From an uncultured Celeribacter sp. (GTDB taxonomy: Bacteria > Pseudomonadota > Alphaproteobacteria > Rhodobacterales > Rhodobacteraceae), in assembly GCA_938008015.1 (NCBI GenBank), contig CALLMA010000137.1:1-34013 (forward strand): 34,013 nucleotides of DNA, written 5' to 3'. Position 1 is the first letter of the stretch. The number at the start of each line of letters is the position of its first letter. This document shows, in pieces, positions 26,666 through 34,013 of the stretch. The position numbers and the translations under genes are program-made. The notes beneath the pieces were generated by a model, which was not told where the DNA came from, made no database searches, and was given only the letters and a program-made list of their open reading frames with translations.

Positions 26666-26685
26666 ATTGACGTTAAATTGACGTT
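26666..26685 (+). repeat. tandem direct repeat of ATTGACGTT before mscL
   Basis: ATTGACGTT occurs at 26666-26674 and again at 26677-26685, an 11-base period (about one helical turn). Each contains a TTGACG that could be a -35 element, but no good -10 lies at 17 bp; TATTCT (26694-26699) is 21 bases from the first and 10 from the second. Confidence 0.55.
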
Positions 26686-26738
26686 GTATTCACTATTCTT
26701 TGATTGATAAGAGAAAAATAGCATAGAAAGGGTCATTC

Positions 26739-27173
26739 ATGCTTAAAGAGTTTAAAGATTTTATTGCCAAGGGTAATGTCATGGACATGGCTGTTGGTAT
26801 TATCGTTGGTGCTGCGTTTACCGCGATTGTAAAAGCGATGGTTGCGGATTTGATTAATCCGGTTATTGGCATTTTCACAGGCGGCTTAGATTTCACAAAC
26901 CGCTTTATCGTGATTGCTGGAGAAGTTGCTGCAGGGACATCTTTGGAAGCCGCGCGTGAAGCGGGCGTTTCAGTCTTCGCTTACGGTTCATTCATCATGG
27001 CTGTCATCAATTTCTTGATCATTGCCTTCGTTGTTTTCATGCTTGTTCGTTATGTGAATAAGGTCAAAGAAGCAGCCGAAAAGAAAGAGGCAGAAGAAGT
27101 GAAAGAAGAAGCGCCAGCTGGCCCTTCAGAGCTTGATGTGCTTCTTGAAATCCGCGATTCTTTGAAGAAGTAA
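26739..27173 (+). CDS. mscL: large-conductance mechanosensitive channel MscL
   Basis: A 144-residue channel that opens under membrane tension to release solutes during hypo-osmotic shock. The N-terminal [27 protein letters not shown] family signature is followed by TM1 (about 18-40). A short periplasmic loop follows with G-G-L-D-F. TM2 (about 84-105) has [17 protein letters not shown]. The C-terminal cytoplasmic helix is charged, with the usual final L-L-x-E-I-R-D-S-L. Length is normal. It is a single gene framed by terminators on both sides. Confidence 0.96.
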   Translation: MLKEFKDFIAKGNVMDMAVGIIVGAAFTAIVKAMVADLINPVIGIFTGGLDFTNRFIVIAGEVAAGTSLEAAREAGVSVFAYGSFIMAVINFLIIAFVVFMLVRYVNKVKEAAEKKEAEEVKEEAPAGPSELDVLLEIRDSLKK

Positions 27174-27196
27174 GATTGCTTGACGTATTAAAAATG

Positions 27197-27230
27197 AAGC
27201 CCCGCGAAAATGGTATTTCGTGGGGCTTTT
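27197..27230. terminator. bidirectional terminator between mscL and galE
   Basis: A 13-bp stem (AAGCCCCGCGAAA 27197-27209; TTTCGTGGGGCTT 27216-27228) with one G-T wobble and a six-base loop. It separates the convergent mscL and galE genes; A-rich sequence on the left would serve galE. Confidence 0.88.
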
Positions 27231-27233
27231 ATA

Positions 27234-28241
27234 TTAGTTTGATGACATTTTATATCTTTGCCAGCGCCATGTGGTCTCACACATGTTCTCAAGGTTTCGC
27301 TCAGATTCCCATTGCAAAAGGGCTTTAGCTTTATCGACCTTCGCTTCCATTTTTGCGACATCTCCGGATCGGCGAGGCTTGATTTTATAAGGAAGTGGTT
27401 TTCCGACCGTTTTTTCAAATGCCTTTAAGAATTCCATAACGGTTATGGAGGTTCCTGTGCCGATATTGATCGCATCGCACCCTGTTTGGCTTGTCGCATA
27501 GTTGATAGCAGCCAAATGCGCGGCAGCAAGATCGACGACATGAACATAGTCGCGTTCTCCTGTGCCATCGCGCGTCTCATAATCGTCGCCAAGCACTTGG
27601 AGGTGCGGCAAGACGCCGCTTGCGACTTGAGCAATGTAAGGCACTAAATTATTGGGTATTCCGCTTGGATCTTCCCCGATCAAGGCGGAGTCGTCTGCGC
27701 CCACAGGATTGAAATAGCGCAATAAAATAGCACTCGCTTGTGGGTTGGAGATGGTCCAATCTTCGATTATTTTTTCAACGAAGAATTTTGTGCGCCCATA
27801 AGGGCTTTCAGGCGAAAGGGGATGCTCTTCATCATAGGGAAGGTATTTAGGAGTGCCATACACCGTTGCAGATGAAGAGAACACAATATTATGGCAACCA
27901 TGAGTTTCCATCGCGGTGAGCAACTCAAGCGTGCCAGTGACGTTGTTTTGATAGTAATCGAGGGGCTTCTCGACAGATTCTCCAACAGCTTTAAGACCAG
28001 CAAAATGTATAACGGCATCAGGGCGATGTTCTGCGAAGGTTTTATTGAGCAGATCCCGCTCTAATAGGTCGCCTTTGATGGAGGGAAAGTCTTTGCTTGT
28101 CAGCAGCTTAACCTGGTCCAATACTTGGGGTTTGCTATTTGCAAAACTGTCATAGACTATAACTTCATGACCGGCCCTTAAAAGCTGAACCAATGTATGC
28201 GAGCCAATAAAACCAGCGCCGCCTGTCACTAAAATTTTCAT
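27234..28241 (-). CDS. galE: UDP-glucose 4-epimerase
   Basis: A 335-residue SDR-family epimerase that interconverts UDP-glucose and UDP-galactose for the Leloir pathway and surface polysaccharides. The NAD-binding T-G-G-A-G-F-I-G-S is at 6-14. The catalytic Ser123/Ser124-Ala-Thr-Val-Tyr, Tyr148 and Lys152 (S-P-Y-G-R-T-K) are in place. R-Y-F-N-P-V-G-A-D and the C-terminal K-P-R-R-S-G-D-V-A follow. Length fits GalE. No other sugar-nucleotide gene lies beside it. The AGG before the ATG (TAGGTTAATTT spacing) is a weak ribosome binding site. Confidence 0.95.
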   Translation of the reverse strand: MKILVTGGAGFIGSHTLVQLLRAGHEVIVYDSFANSKPQVLDQVKLLTSKDFPSIKGDLLERDLLNKTFAEHRPDAVIHFAGLKAVGESVEKPLDYYQNNVTGTLELLTAMETHGCHNIVFSSSATVYGTPKYLPYDEEHPLSPESPYGRTKFFVEKIIEDWTISNPQASAILLRYFNPVGADDSALIGEDPSGIPNNLVPYIAQVASGVLPHLQVLGDDYETRDGTGERDYVHVVDLAAAHLAAINYATSQTGCDAINIGTGTSITVMEFLKAFEKTVGKPLPYKIKPRRSGDVAKMEAKVDKAKALLQWESERNLENMCETTWRWQRYKMSSN

Positions 28242-28352
28242 AAATTAACCTATCTTGAAATCTTATGCTGTTACTAAGGTTCTTTATATTGCGTCCTCTA
28301 TGAGAATGGAAACGCTAAAATCTCCAAGTGTTTTCGCGGGTTTTCTTGTGGT

Positions 28353-28397
28353 TTGATACTGCGATGTTTGAGCCGTAAGATTGGGCCTTAGGGCTCA
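28353..28397 (+). promoter_or_regulatory. promoter candidate overlapping a hairpin upstream of tdk
   Basis: TTGATA (28353-28358), a 17-base spacer and TAAGAT (28376-28381) look like a sigma70 promoter. A stem-loop overlaps the -10: TGAGCC-G-TAAG (28369-28379) pairs with CTTA-G-GGCTCA (28387-28397) through one G/G mismatch. The dyad could be an operator covering the promoter. Confidence 0.35.
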
Positions 28398-28489
28398 GCG
28401 CAGGGTTGGTATTTTAGGCTGGAATCTTGAGGCTTGATTGGGATAATAAGTGCAGATGCTCTTAGCTCAATTGAAGGTGTGTGGCGACA

Positions 28490-29077
28490 ATGGCGAAATT
28501 ATATTTTCATTATTCGACGATGAATGCAGGTAAATCCACTTTGCTGTTGCAGGCTTCACATAATTACCATGAAAGAGGGATGGAAAGTTATTTGCTTACA
28601 GCACGCCTTGATACGCGGGCAGGAAAAGGCAAAATTGCATCGCGGATTGGAATTGGGCAAGAAGCGGATACATTTGAGACATGTGATGATCTTTTTGCGA
28701 AGATTAATGAGCAGCTGCAACACCGTAAGCTTGCTTGCGTTTTTATCGATGAAGCGCAGTTTTTGACGAAAGAGCAAGTCTGGCAATTGGCGCGGGTTGT
28801 TGATGATCTTAAAGTGCCAATCATGTGCTACGGCTTGCGCTTAGACTTTCAAGGCAATCTCTTTGAAGGGTCTGCTGCTTTATTGGCTTTAAGTGATGAA
28901 ATGCGCGAAGTGCGCACAATTTGCCATTGTGGAAAAAAAGCGACGATGGTGGTTCGTATGAATGAGGCAGGGCAGGCTTTAACCGAAGGCGCTCAAGTCG
29001 AAATTGGGGGGAACGAACGCTATGTCTCTCTCTGTCGCCGCCACTGGCGTGAGGCGACTGGAGATGTAGTGCTCTAG
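28490..29077 (+). CDS. tdk: thymidine kinase
   Basis: A 195-residue type II thymidine kinase of the pyrimidine salvage pathway, ATP + thymidine to dTMP. The P-loop S-T-M-N-A-G-K-S-T is at 9-17. I-D-E-A-Q-F-L (catalytic Glu region) follows near 87. The lasso region has Y-G-L-R-L-D-F-Q-G-N-L-F. The zinc site is C-H-C-G with a later C-R-R-H, all expected ligands being present. The ATG at 28490 matches the family start (A-K-L-Y-F-H-Y); the GTG at 28481 is better placed for the GAAGG motif at 28473-28477, so a start three codons earlier is possible. Its stop overlaps the csaA stop on the other strand within CTAG (29074-29077). Confidence 0.95.
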   Translation: MAKLYFHYSTMNAGKSTLLLQASHNYHERGMESYLLTARLDTRAGKGKIASRIGIGQEADTFETCDDLFAKINEQLQHRKLACVFIDEAQFLTKEQVWQLARVVDDLKVPIMCYGLRLDFQGNLFEGSAALLALSDEMREVRTICHCGKKATMVVRMNEAGQALTEGAQVEIGGNERYVSLCRRHWREATGDVVL

Positions 29078-29412
29078 CACATGCGCTTTCCATTAGGAAC
29101 GCGATGATCAGGACGCGCAAGGACGATTGCCCCTTCGGCATCTTCATACCCTAAGACAAGTATTTCTGACATAAATGGCCCGATTTGGCGTGGTGGAAAA
29201 TTGACAACAGCCATAACCTGAGTGCCGATGAGGCTTTCTGGTGTATAGTGGACTGTGATTTGTGCGGAAGATTTTTTCTCTCCGATCTCATCACCCAAAT
29301 CCACCCAGAGTTTTATTGCTGGTTTGCGTGCTTCTGGAAATGCTTCCGCATGAACGATTGTACCCGCTCTAATATCAACATTGAGAAATTCATCGAAGCT
29401 AATCTGGTTCAT
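29074..29412 (-). CDS. csaA: CsaA-like tRNA-binding domain protein
   Basis: A 112-residue protein consisting of one oligonucleotide-binding domain of the tRNA-binding type. It has V-D-I-R-A-G-T-I-V-H-A-E, the family start, then K-L-W-V-D-L-G, A-Q-I-T-V-H-Y, V-N-F-P-P-R-Q-I-G-P-F-M-S-E-I-L-V-L-G, and the C-terminal P-N-G-K-R. Length and motifs match CsaA, reported as a chaperone-like tRNA-binding protein in Bacillus. The biological role here is not known. The start overlaps the proC stop (ATGA), implying coupling, and the gene is the last of a ybjN-proC-csaA transcript. It is convergent with tdk. Confidence 0.92.
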   Translation of the reverse strand: MNQISFDEFLNVDIRAGTIVHAEAFPEARKPAIKLWVDLGDEIGEKKSSAQITVHYTPESLIGTQVMAVVNFPPRQIGPFMSEILVLGYEDAEGAIVLARPDHRVPNGKRMC

Positions 29413-30215
29413 TTTGAGAGTTCCTCTGAGCGTGTCTTGGCAGCATTGATCGCGCGAGGGAGAAGGGCAGGGAAGCCATTTTCTGGGTCCATCAAAACTT
29501 TGAGCGCAGCCTCCGTTGTTCCGCCTGGCGATGTGACATTGACGCGCAATTGGCTTGGTGTTTCAAGGGATTGACACGCAAGTTCGCCTGAACCTGCGAC
29601 CGTGACTTTCGCGAGTTCCATAGATAAACCTTCTGGAAGGCCGGCGCTAACGCCGGCTTGCGCGAGCGTTTCGATCATATGGAAAACGTAAGCAGGGCCT
29701 GAGCCTGAAAGGGCGGTGACAGCATCCATTTGGCTTTCATCATTTAAGAGAGCGACTTTGCCAACGGCTTCCAGAAGCTTTTGGGCCATATTGATCTGTG
29801 CGCTGGATGCTTTTGAATTGGCCACCATCGCCGTAATGCCTTTGCTGATTGCGGCAGGCGTGTTGGGCATCGCGCGAATGATGGGAGTGTTTTCTCCGAG
29901 CATTTCTTCATATGTGCGAATAGAAATTCCTGCGGCGACAGAGACGAAGACTGTGTCTTTATTCCCCAAAGCTTGAAGCTTGGGCAAGGCATCCGCCATC
30001 ATTTGCGGTTTGACTGCAATGAGAACAAGGGCAGGATTCGCAGGGATCTCTGTATTAATTGATACACCAGATTTTTGCAAAAAAGAGGAAGGATAAGGGT
30101 CTATAACAGTGACATCTTCTGCTTGAAGCCCGCCTGCGAGCCAACCATCAAGCATCGCACTGCCCATTTTTCCGCACCCCAGTAAAACAAGCCCGTGTCC
30201 TTTTATCTCATTCAT
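29409..30215 (-). CDS. proC: pyrroline-5-carboxylate reductase
   Basis: A 268-residue NAD(P)H enzyme catalysing the last step of proline synthesis. The dinucleotide-binding G-C-G-K-M-G-S-A-M is at about 14-22. A-V-K-P-Q, R-A-M-P-N-T-P-A-A-I and the C-terminal A-L-S-G-S-G-P-A-Y-V-F, followed by V-T-S-P-G-G-T-T-E-A-A-L, are ProC signatures. Length is normal. It lies 21 bp after ybjN and overlaps csaA by four bases. Confidence 0.96.
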   Translation of the reverse strand: MNEIKGHGLVLLGCGKMGSAMLDGWLAGGLQAEDVTVIDPYPSSFLQKSGVSINTEIPANPALVLIAVKPQMMADALPKLQALGNKDTVFVSVAAGISIRTYEEMLGENTPIIRAMPNTPAAISKGITAMVANSKASSAQINMAQKLLEAVGKVALLNDESQMDAVTALSGSGPAYVFHMIETLAQAGVSAGLPEGLSMELAKVTVAGSGELACQSLETPSQLRVNVTSPGGTTEAALKVLMDPENGFPALLPRAINAAKTRSEELSK

Positions 30216-30236
30216 TTTTAGATTGTTCCTTAATCT

Positions 30237-30737
30237 TTAGGCACGCCCATATGTTTTTTTTATCGTGGCCTTTAATGCATTTTCTGGCTCTTCTTCAGCC
30301 CACGCTACCAATTGAAAAGCAGGAAAATAATTTTCTGACGCTGTGATAGCTGTTTCAATTAGGCGTGTGGTTTGTTTAAGATCAATAATGTTATCCGCGG
30401 ACATAAACAAGCCGTAGCGATAAACGATGAGACGCTGGTCTTCCCAATAGGTGAAAGCACCTGCCCATTGTTGATCATTCGCGTGATTGAGAATTTCATA
30501 TATCTGCGGCAATCGCTCTGAGGGCGTTTCCATTTCAAATGTGCAGATAAGTTGAAGCATTTCTTCTGATGTCGACCAAGCGATAGTGATGGCGTAATTG
30601 CGCCAACGGCCTTCAATAGATAGAGAAATTTGATCATCTGTGATGCGATCAAACTTCCATTTTTGCTGATGTGCGAGGCTTTCGCACAAATCAATTGGAT
30701 GTATTTCTGAATTAAAATTTTGTTCTAACGGGGACAT
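30237..30737 (-). CDS. YbjN domain-containing protein
   Basis: A 166-residue protein with a YbjN-type fold, related to bacterial type III secretion chaperone-like proteins; function unknown. It shows the family features D-L-C-E-S-L-A near the start, then I-S-L-S-I-E-G-R-W-R-N-Y-A-I-T-I-A-W, L-I-C-T-F-E-M-E, and the N-H-A-N-D-Q-Q-W-A-G-A-F region. The gene is transcribed just ahead of proC, a pairing often seen in alphaproteobacteria. A GAGG lies nine bases before the ATG. It is acidic, with no signal peptide or membrane segment, and likely cytoplasmic. Confidence 0.85.
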   Translation of the reverse strand: MSPLEQNFNSEIHPIDLCESLAHQQKWKFDRITDDQISLSIEGRWRNYAITIAWSTSEEMLQLICTFEMETPSERLPQIYEILNHANDQQWAGAFTYWEDQRLIVYRYGLFMSADNIIDLKQTTRLIETAITASENYFPAFQLVAWAEEEPENALKATIKKTYGRA

Positions 30738-30903
30738 TAATCGTTACCTCACCACACCTATGTTTACGCTTTGTACACACTTAGAGTCGTGAGTCAATTT
30801 CTATAAAGATGGCTCACCGCTTTTAGTGCATAAGTCTACTTATTGATGTATTTAAAAATGCTATACCACATATAGTGGCACTCATTTTGTGAGTCTGTAA
30901 AGA

Positions 30904-30939
30904 AAAAAGCGCTCATCAAAATTTCAATGAGCGCTTTTT
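30904..30939. terminator. bidirectional terminator-like hairpin between apt and ybjN
   Basis: A 13-bp stem (AAAAAGCGCTCAT 30904-30916; ATGAGCGCTTTTT 30927-30939) with a ten-base loop, flanked by A and T runs. It lies in the 260-bp gap between the tandem genes apt and ybjN, downstream of apt, and can terminate apt transcription. Confidence 0.85.
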
Positions 30940-30997
30940 CACCAATTCTTAATACTTATCCACATTCGGTCTTCAAAAATGCTCTTGCGTGCTGATT

Positions 30998-31534
30998 TTA
31001 ACCGCCCTCAAATTCGCACAGCGCGTGGATATCAACGCCAAGTTTTTCTAAGCGCTCTCTGCCGCCCAATTCGGGCAAATCTATGATAAAGGCGCAGCCA
31101 ACGATCTCTCCCTCTAGGCGCTCAATAAGCTTGATGCCGGCTTCGGCCGTCCCGCCCGTTGCTAATAGATCGTCTACGATCAGGACTTTTTCACCTTTTT
31201 TGATGGCGTCATCATGAATTTCGACAACAGCTTCACCATATTCCAATTGATATTCTTCTGAAATAACCGGCCCTGGGAGTTTGCCTTTTTTGCGAACAGG
31301 TACAAAGCCTTTGCCAAGTTGGTGCGCGATGGCGCCCCCCATGATAAACCCACGGGCTTCCAAGCCAACAATTTTATCAATTTGTTGCCCCACATAGGGC
31401 GCGAGGAGCTGATCAATGCATAGTCTCATGCCTCTTGGATCGGCGAATAACGTTGTTACATCGCGAAACATAATGCCTTCATGGGGAAAATCGACAATAG
31501 TTCGGATGTAGTCTTTGACGGTTTTCTCAGCCAT
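30998..31534 (-). CDS. apt: adenine phosphoribosyltransferase
   Basis: A 178-residue purine salvage enzyme that converts adenine and PRPP to AMP. The N-terminal [21 protein letters not shown] is the family start. [14 protein letters not shown] follows, and the PRPP-binding loop [14 protein letters not shown] is at about 117-130. Length is normal. It stands 68 bp after the DUF218 gene, in the same direction, so may share its transcript. Confidence 0.95.
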   Translation of the reverse strand: MAEKTVKDYIRTIVDFPHEGIMFRDVTTLFADPRGMRLCIDQLLAPYVGQQIDKIVGLEARGFIMGGAIAHQLGKGFVPVRKKGKLPGPVISEEYQLEYGEAVVEIHDDAIKKGEKVLIVDDLLATGGTAEAGIKLIERLEGEIVGCAFIIDLPELGGRERLEKLGVDIHALCEFEGG

Positions 31535-31602
31535 GTTGGATCTCTTTTCTTGATTTATGAATCTCTACGTTTGTTAGCATAAGGGCAAAAATATCTACAA
31601 GC

Positions 31603-32193
31603 TTAATCGGATTGTTCAGGATAAAGACGCAAAAGAATCGACCAACTTAAGGCGGCTTCTCGAATATAGCGTGCGGTTCGGATGCGTAGTTTTTGCCCAA
31701 TTGAGCTTTGAGCTCGTGTTGGGCTGTCTGCGATCAGATATTGTTTTTCAAATTCATAAGGAGCGCAGTGCAACGCGATGCGCGGAAGATGGAATTTTTG
31801 ACTAATAAAAATGACGGAGCGCCCATTGCCGATTGCATTTTCGTGGATGCAGCTGTCGGGTGTGCGAATGGCTTGTATGTCCATTTCAATGATTTGCTCA
31901 GGAATGCCTTGAGAAATCAGATATCGACGCATTGTGCCAGCCGCGCTTTTAGCGTTTGATACTATGATTTTTTCAATCTTACGGTTCTCATAAAGATATA
32001 TAGCAGCATCTAAGCGTTCTGCGTGGAGCGGGCTAATTTGATCATTTCGCACAATGGCGCCAAAAATCAATGCGGCCTCAGAGGACGCAACCTCACTTGG
32101 CATAAGCAGGGGGGTTGTATATCTCAAATACAACCAAGGCCCCCAAAAGAGCAGCAGGGTGATTAGGAAAGATTTCAAAATTTTTCTAGCCAT
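31603..32193 (-). CDS. DUF218 / YdcF-SanA-like membrane protein
   Basis: A 196-residue protein with a DUF218 (YdcF/ElyC/SanA-type) domain. An N-terminal transmembrane helix (about 7-25) would anchor it, with the domain on the periplasmic side. Family segments are A-L-I-F-G-A-I-V-R-N, then A-E-R-L-D-A-A-I-Y-L-Y, I-I-V-S-N-A-K-S-A-A-G-T, L-I-S-Q-G-I-P-E-Q-I-I-E-M-D near 95-105, and S-V-I-F-I-S-Q-K-F-H-L-P-R. SanA-like proteins affect envelope permeability and antibiotic tolerance; function here is unproven. It is divergent from pabB. Confidence 0.87.
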   Translation of the reverse strand: MARKILKSFLITLLLFWGPWLYLRYTTPLLMPSEVASSEAALIFGAIVRNDQISPLHAERLDAAIYLYENRKIEKIIVSNAKSAAGTMRRYLISQGIPEQIIEMDIQAIRTPDSCIHENAIGNGRSVIFISQKFHLPRIALHCAPYEFEKQYLIADSPTRAQSSIGQKLRIRTARYIREAALSWSILLRLYPEQSD

Positions 32194-32340
32194 GAATGCC
32201 TGCCTATGACGTTTGACTTTAAAAGATTATTTTCTTGTATGTTATGTCATTAACTTAAAAAAGCATATTGGGTAATCTGTTTTGTATTATAAATCTTAGT
32301 TGTAAAATCATAGCTGATCGCGGAAAACGGCTGAAAGCAT

Positions 32341-33528
32341 ATGAAGAGAGGCTTTGGGATGTATGTTGAGTTAGATCGTGGCTTTGTCCCTGATGCAATG
32401 AGGGCTGATTTTGAAGAGGGTTTCCTTTTTCAAAAGCCACTTGATGTCATTCGTGCCTATCATTTGAGCGATGTTGAGAAGGCGTTTGAGCGCATAGAGG
32501 CGGCGCAGCGCGCGGGGCATTGGTTGGCTGGATCATTCTCATATGAGTTTGGGCATGTGTTCGAGCCCGTTTTACATAAAATTTTGCCTGAAAACCCTCA
32601 AACACCCCTCCTTGAATTGGGTGTTTATGATATGCCTCATCAAAAAGGCGAAAAAGCCGCTCGAAAAGACACTCAGGAATGGGATGTCGGCTTAGAGACG
32701 CAAATTGGATTTGAGACATACAAAGAGAAGTTTAATCAGCTTCAAGCCTACATTGCTCAAGGTGACATTTATCAAGCGAATTTAACATTCCCTATATCGG
32801 CGATGTTAAAGGGCTCACCAAAAGAATATTACGACGCATTGGCATATTATCAGCCTGTCTTATACGGGGCGTATGTTGAACGGCTAGATGGATCTGCGAT
32901 CCTTTCACGATCACCTGAACTATTTTTCGAAATCACAGACGGGCATAAAATCGAAGTGCGCCCTATGAAAGGGACGGCAAAGAGAGATGCCGATTTCCAA
33001 AAAGACCGCGCGGCTAAAGATTGGCTGGCAATGTCGCATAAAAACCAAGCTGAAAACCTAATGATCGTTGATTTGCTGCGAAATGATCTATCTCGCATTT
33101 CAGAAATTGGCAGTGTGACAACGTCAAAACTCTTTGAAATAGAGAGTTATAAAACTGTTCATCAAATGACGTCAACAATTCAAGCGCAGCTCAAAAAACA
33201 TGTGCAGTTGCGCGATATCCTGAGAGGGCTCTTTCCTTGTGGTTCGATTACAGGGGCGCCTAAAATTAGAGCTATGGAAGTCATTCATGAATTGGAGATG
33301 AGGGAGAGAGGGGTTTATTGCGGATCGATTGGCTGGTTGGCGCCAAATGGGCGCGCTTGTTTTAATGTTGCCATTCGGACCATTGAGTTGGATGCAGAGG
33401 GAGAGGGGGCGCTATCTGTCGGCGGGGGTATTGTTTTTGATAGTCAGGCACGAGATGAATTTGAGGAAGCCCTTTTGAAAGCGCAATTTGCGCTCGGCTC
33501 TCGCATGGATGGATGTAAAATATTATGA
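32341..33528 (+). CDS. pabB: aminodeoxychorismate synthase component I
   Basis: A 395-residue chorismate-utilising enzyme, making 4-amino-4-deoxychorismate for folate synthesis. The C-terminal domain shows I-L-S-R-S-P-E-L-F-F, the R-P-M-K-G-T active-site motif with its Lys, then E-N-L-M-I-V-D-L-L-R-N-D-L, F-P-C-G-S-I-T-G-A-P-K, and G-G-G-I-V-F-D-S near the end, as in PabB. No glutaminase domain is fused, so PabA must be separate. An alternative start at 32359 has AGAGG about eight bases upstream, and may be the true one; the 32341 ATG has a poor site. It overlaps pabC by four bases (ATGA). Confidence 0.93.
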   Translation: MKRGFGMYVELDRGFVPDAMRADFEEGFLFQKPLDVIRAYHLSDVEKAFERIEAAQRAGHWLAGSFSYEFGHVFEPVLHKILPENPQTPLLELGVYDMPHQKGEKAARKDTQEWDVGLETQIGFETYKEKFNQLQAYIAQGDIYQANLTFPISAMLKGSPKEYYDALAYYQPVLYGAYVERLDGSAILSRSPELFFEITDGHKIEVRPMKGTAKRDADFQKDRAAKDWLAMSHKNQAENLMIVDLLRNDLSRISEIGSVTTSKLFEIESYKTVHQMTSTIQAQLKKHVQLRDILRGLFPCGSITGAPKIRAMEVIHELEMRERGVYCGSIGWLAPNGRACFNVAIRTIELDAEGEGALSVGGGIVFDSQARDEFEEALLKAQFALGSRMDGCKIL

Positions 33529-34013
33529 GTTTTGAAGAAGGCTTTCATCTCATTGAAACGCTGAGGTATAATGGAAAATCAGGCTTTATCCGCCTGCAGC
33601 TCCATATCGCGCGTTTGGGCAAAACGGCCCAAGAACTTGGTATCAAATGGGACCAGAAATCTTTGGTCGAGAGACTGCAAGCCCTTGCAAATCAATCAAA
33701 AAAAGAAGATAGGCGCGTGCGCATCGCCCTATATCCTGACGGAGAAATGCAAATCCAAAGCTGGGCCCTTGCCTCACAACCAAGGCATTTTTATGTATCG
33801 ATAAGCACTCAAAGGTTAAATTCAAGCGACCCTTGGTTGCGCTTAAAAACATCCAAAAGATACCTTTATGATCAAGCTAGAGCGGATCTGCCGAGCAATA
33901 TTGATGAAATCTTATTTCTCAATGAGAAAAATGAATTATGTGAAGGCAGCATCACTAATATTTTTGTAGAAAAAAACGGAATGCTTTTAACGCCTCCTCT
34001 GGAATGTGGCTTG
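33525..34013 (+). CDS. pabC: aminodeoxychorismate lyase / class IV aminotransferase (3' end cut by window edge)
   Basis: Reading from the ATG at 33525 gives an open frame to the window end (163 codons). It begins F-E-E-G-F-H-L-I-E-T-L-R-Y and contains the PLP-binding lysine region K-T-S-K-R-Y-L-Y-D-Q-A-R, then L-F-L-N-E-K-N-E-L-C-E-G-S-I-T-N-I-F-V. These are marks of the class IV PLP fold (4-amino-4-deoxychorismate lyase or branched-chain/D-amino acid aminotransferase). Coupling to pabB by ATGA points to the lyase, which gives p-aminobenzoate. The C-terminus is outside the window. Confidence 0.9.
   Translation, partial: MSFEEGFHLIETLRYNGKSGFIRLQLHIARLGKTAQELGIKWDQKSLVERLQALANQSKKEDRRVRIALYPDGEMQIQSWALASQPRHFYVSISTQRLNSSDPWLRLKTSKRYLYDQARADLPSNIDEILFLNEKNELCEGSITNIFVEKNGMLLTPPLECGL

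Noticed and set aside
1-34013. Search for CRISPR arrays, insertion sequences, tRNA genes, toxin-antitoxin or defence systems
   Set aside because: Nothing with regular spaced repeats, transposase motifs, tRNA cloverleaf or known defence domains was seen. The window appears to be core genome.

Overview
This window looks like a chromosomal core segment from an alphaproteobacterium, probably near the Hyphomicrobiales/Rhizobiales. By eye the base composition is moderate and A+T-rich for that group. The reasons are the gene families and their order: rimP-nusA-ylxR-infB with a two-domain YlxR, a ctaB-small protein-ctaG-coxC-SURF1-thrC-M16 peptidase-GNAT run, an mlaA-mlaC pair, and a proC-ybjN pair. 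The genus cannot be fixed from sequence alone. No tRNA, rRNA, insertion sequence, prophage or CRISPR array was seen. Almost all of the DNA is dense coding sequence of recognisable families.

Layout. 1-4212 (minus strand) is a four-gene operon: type I secretion ABC ATPase, HlyD-type adaptor, RidA-family enamine/imine deaminase, and a glycerophosphodiester phosphodiesterase cut by the left edge. 4377-5730 (plus) is mlaA-mlaC, for retrograde phospholipid trafficking. 5795-6535 (minus) is ubiG, and 6618-7589 (plus) is a divergent proline iminopeptidase. 7590-7847 is a gap with a possible small RNA. 7848-13283 is the translation/transcription operon rimP-nusA-ylxR-infB. 13644-17327 holds cytochrome c oxidase genes (coxB, ctaB, a CoxF-like protein, ctaG, coxC), and 17427-21335 holds SURF1-thrC-M16 peptidase-GNAT. 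21369-23329 holds a DUF1697 protein and an FAD-linked oxidase. 23324-24082 (minus) is pgeF. 24406-26541 is pnp with a structured leader, and 26739-27173 is mscL. 27234-28241 (minus) is galE, and 28490-29077 (plus) is tdk. 29074-30737 (minus) is ybjN-proC-csaA, 30998-31534 (minus) apt, 31603-32193 (minus) a DUF218 protein. 32341-34013 (plus) is pabB-pabC, the last cut by the right edge.

How the genes work together. The cox block supplies subunits II and III plus haem O synthesis, copper delivery and assembly factors for an aa3-type oxidase. The gene for catalytic subunit I (coxA) is not here, although it normally lies between coxB and ctaB. Likewise rbfA, truB and rpsO, which usually link infB to pnp, are missing; the cox-to-pgeF block lies between infB and pnp instead. 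Stop/start overlaps (TAATG, ATGA or GTGA) join ten gene pairs, so translational coupling is widespread.

I did not find a convincing undescribed system. The most useful leads are the missing coxA, the infB/pnp rearrangement, the three-hairpin pnp leader, a 16-bp perfect palindrome plus direct repeats before mscL, and the small-RNA candidate before rimP.
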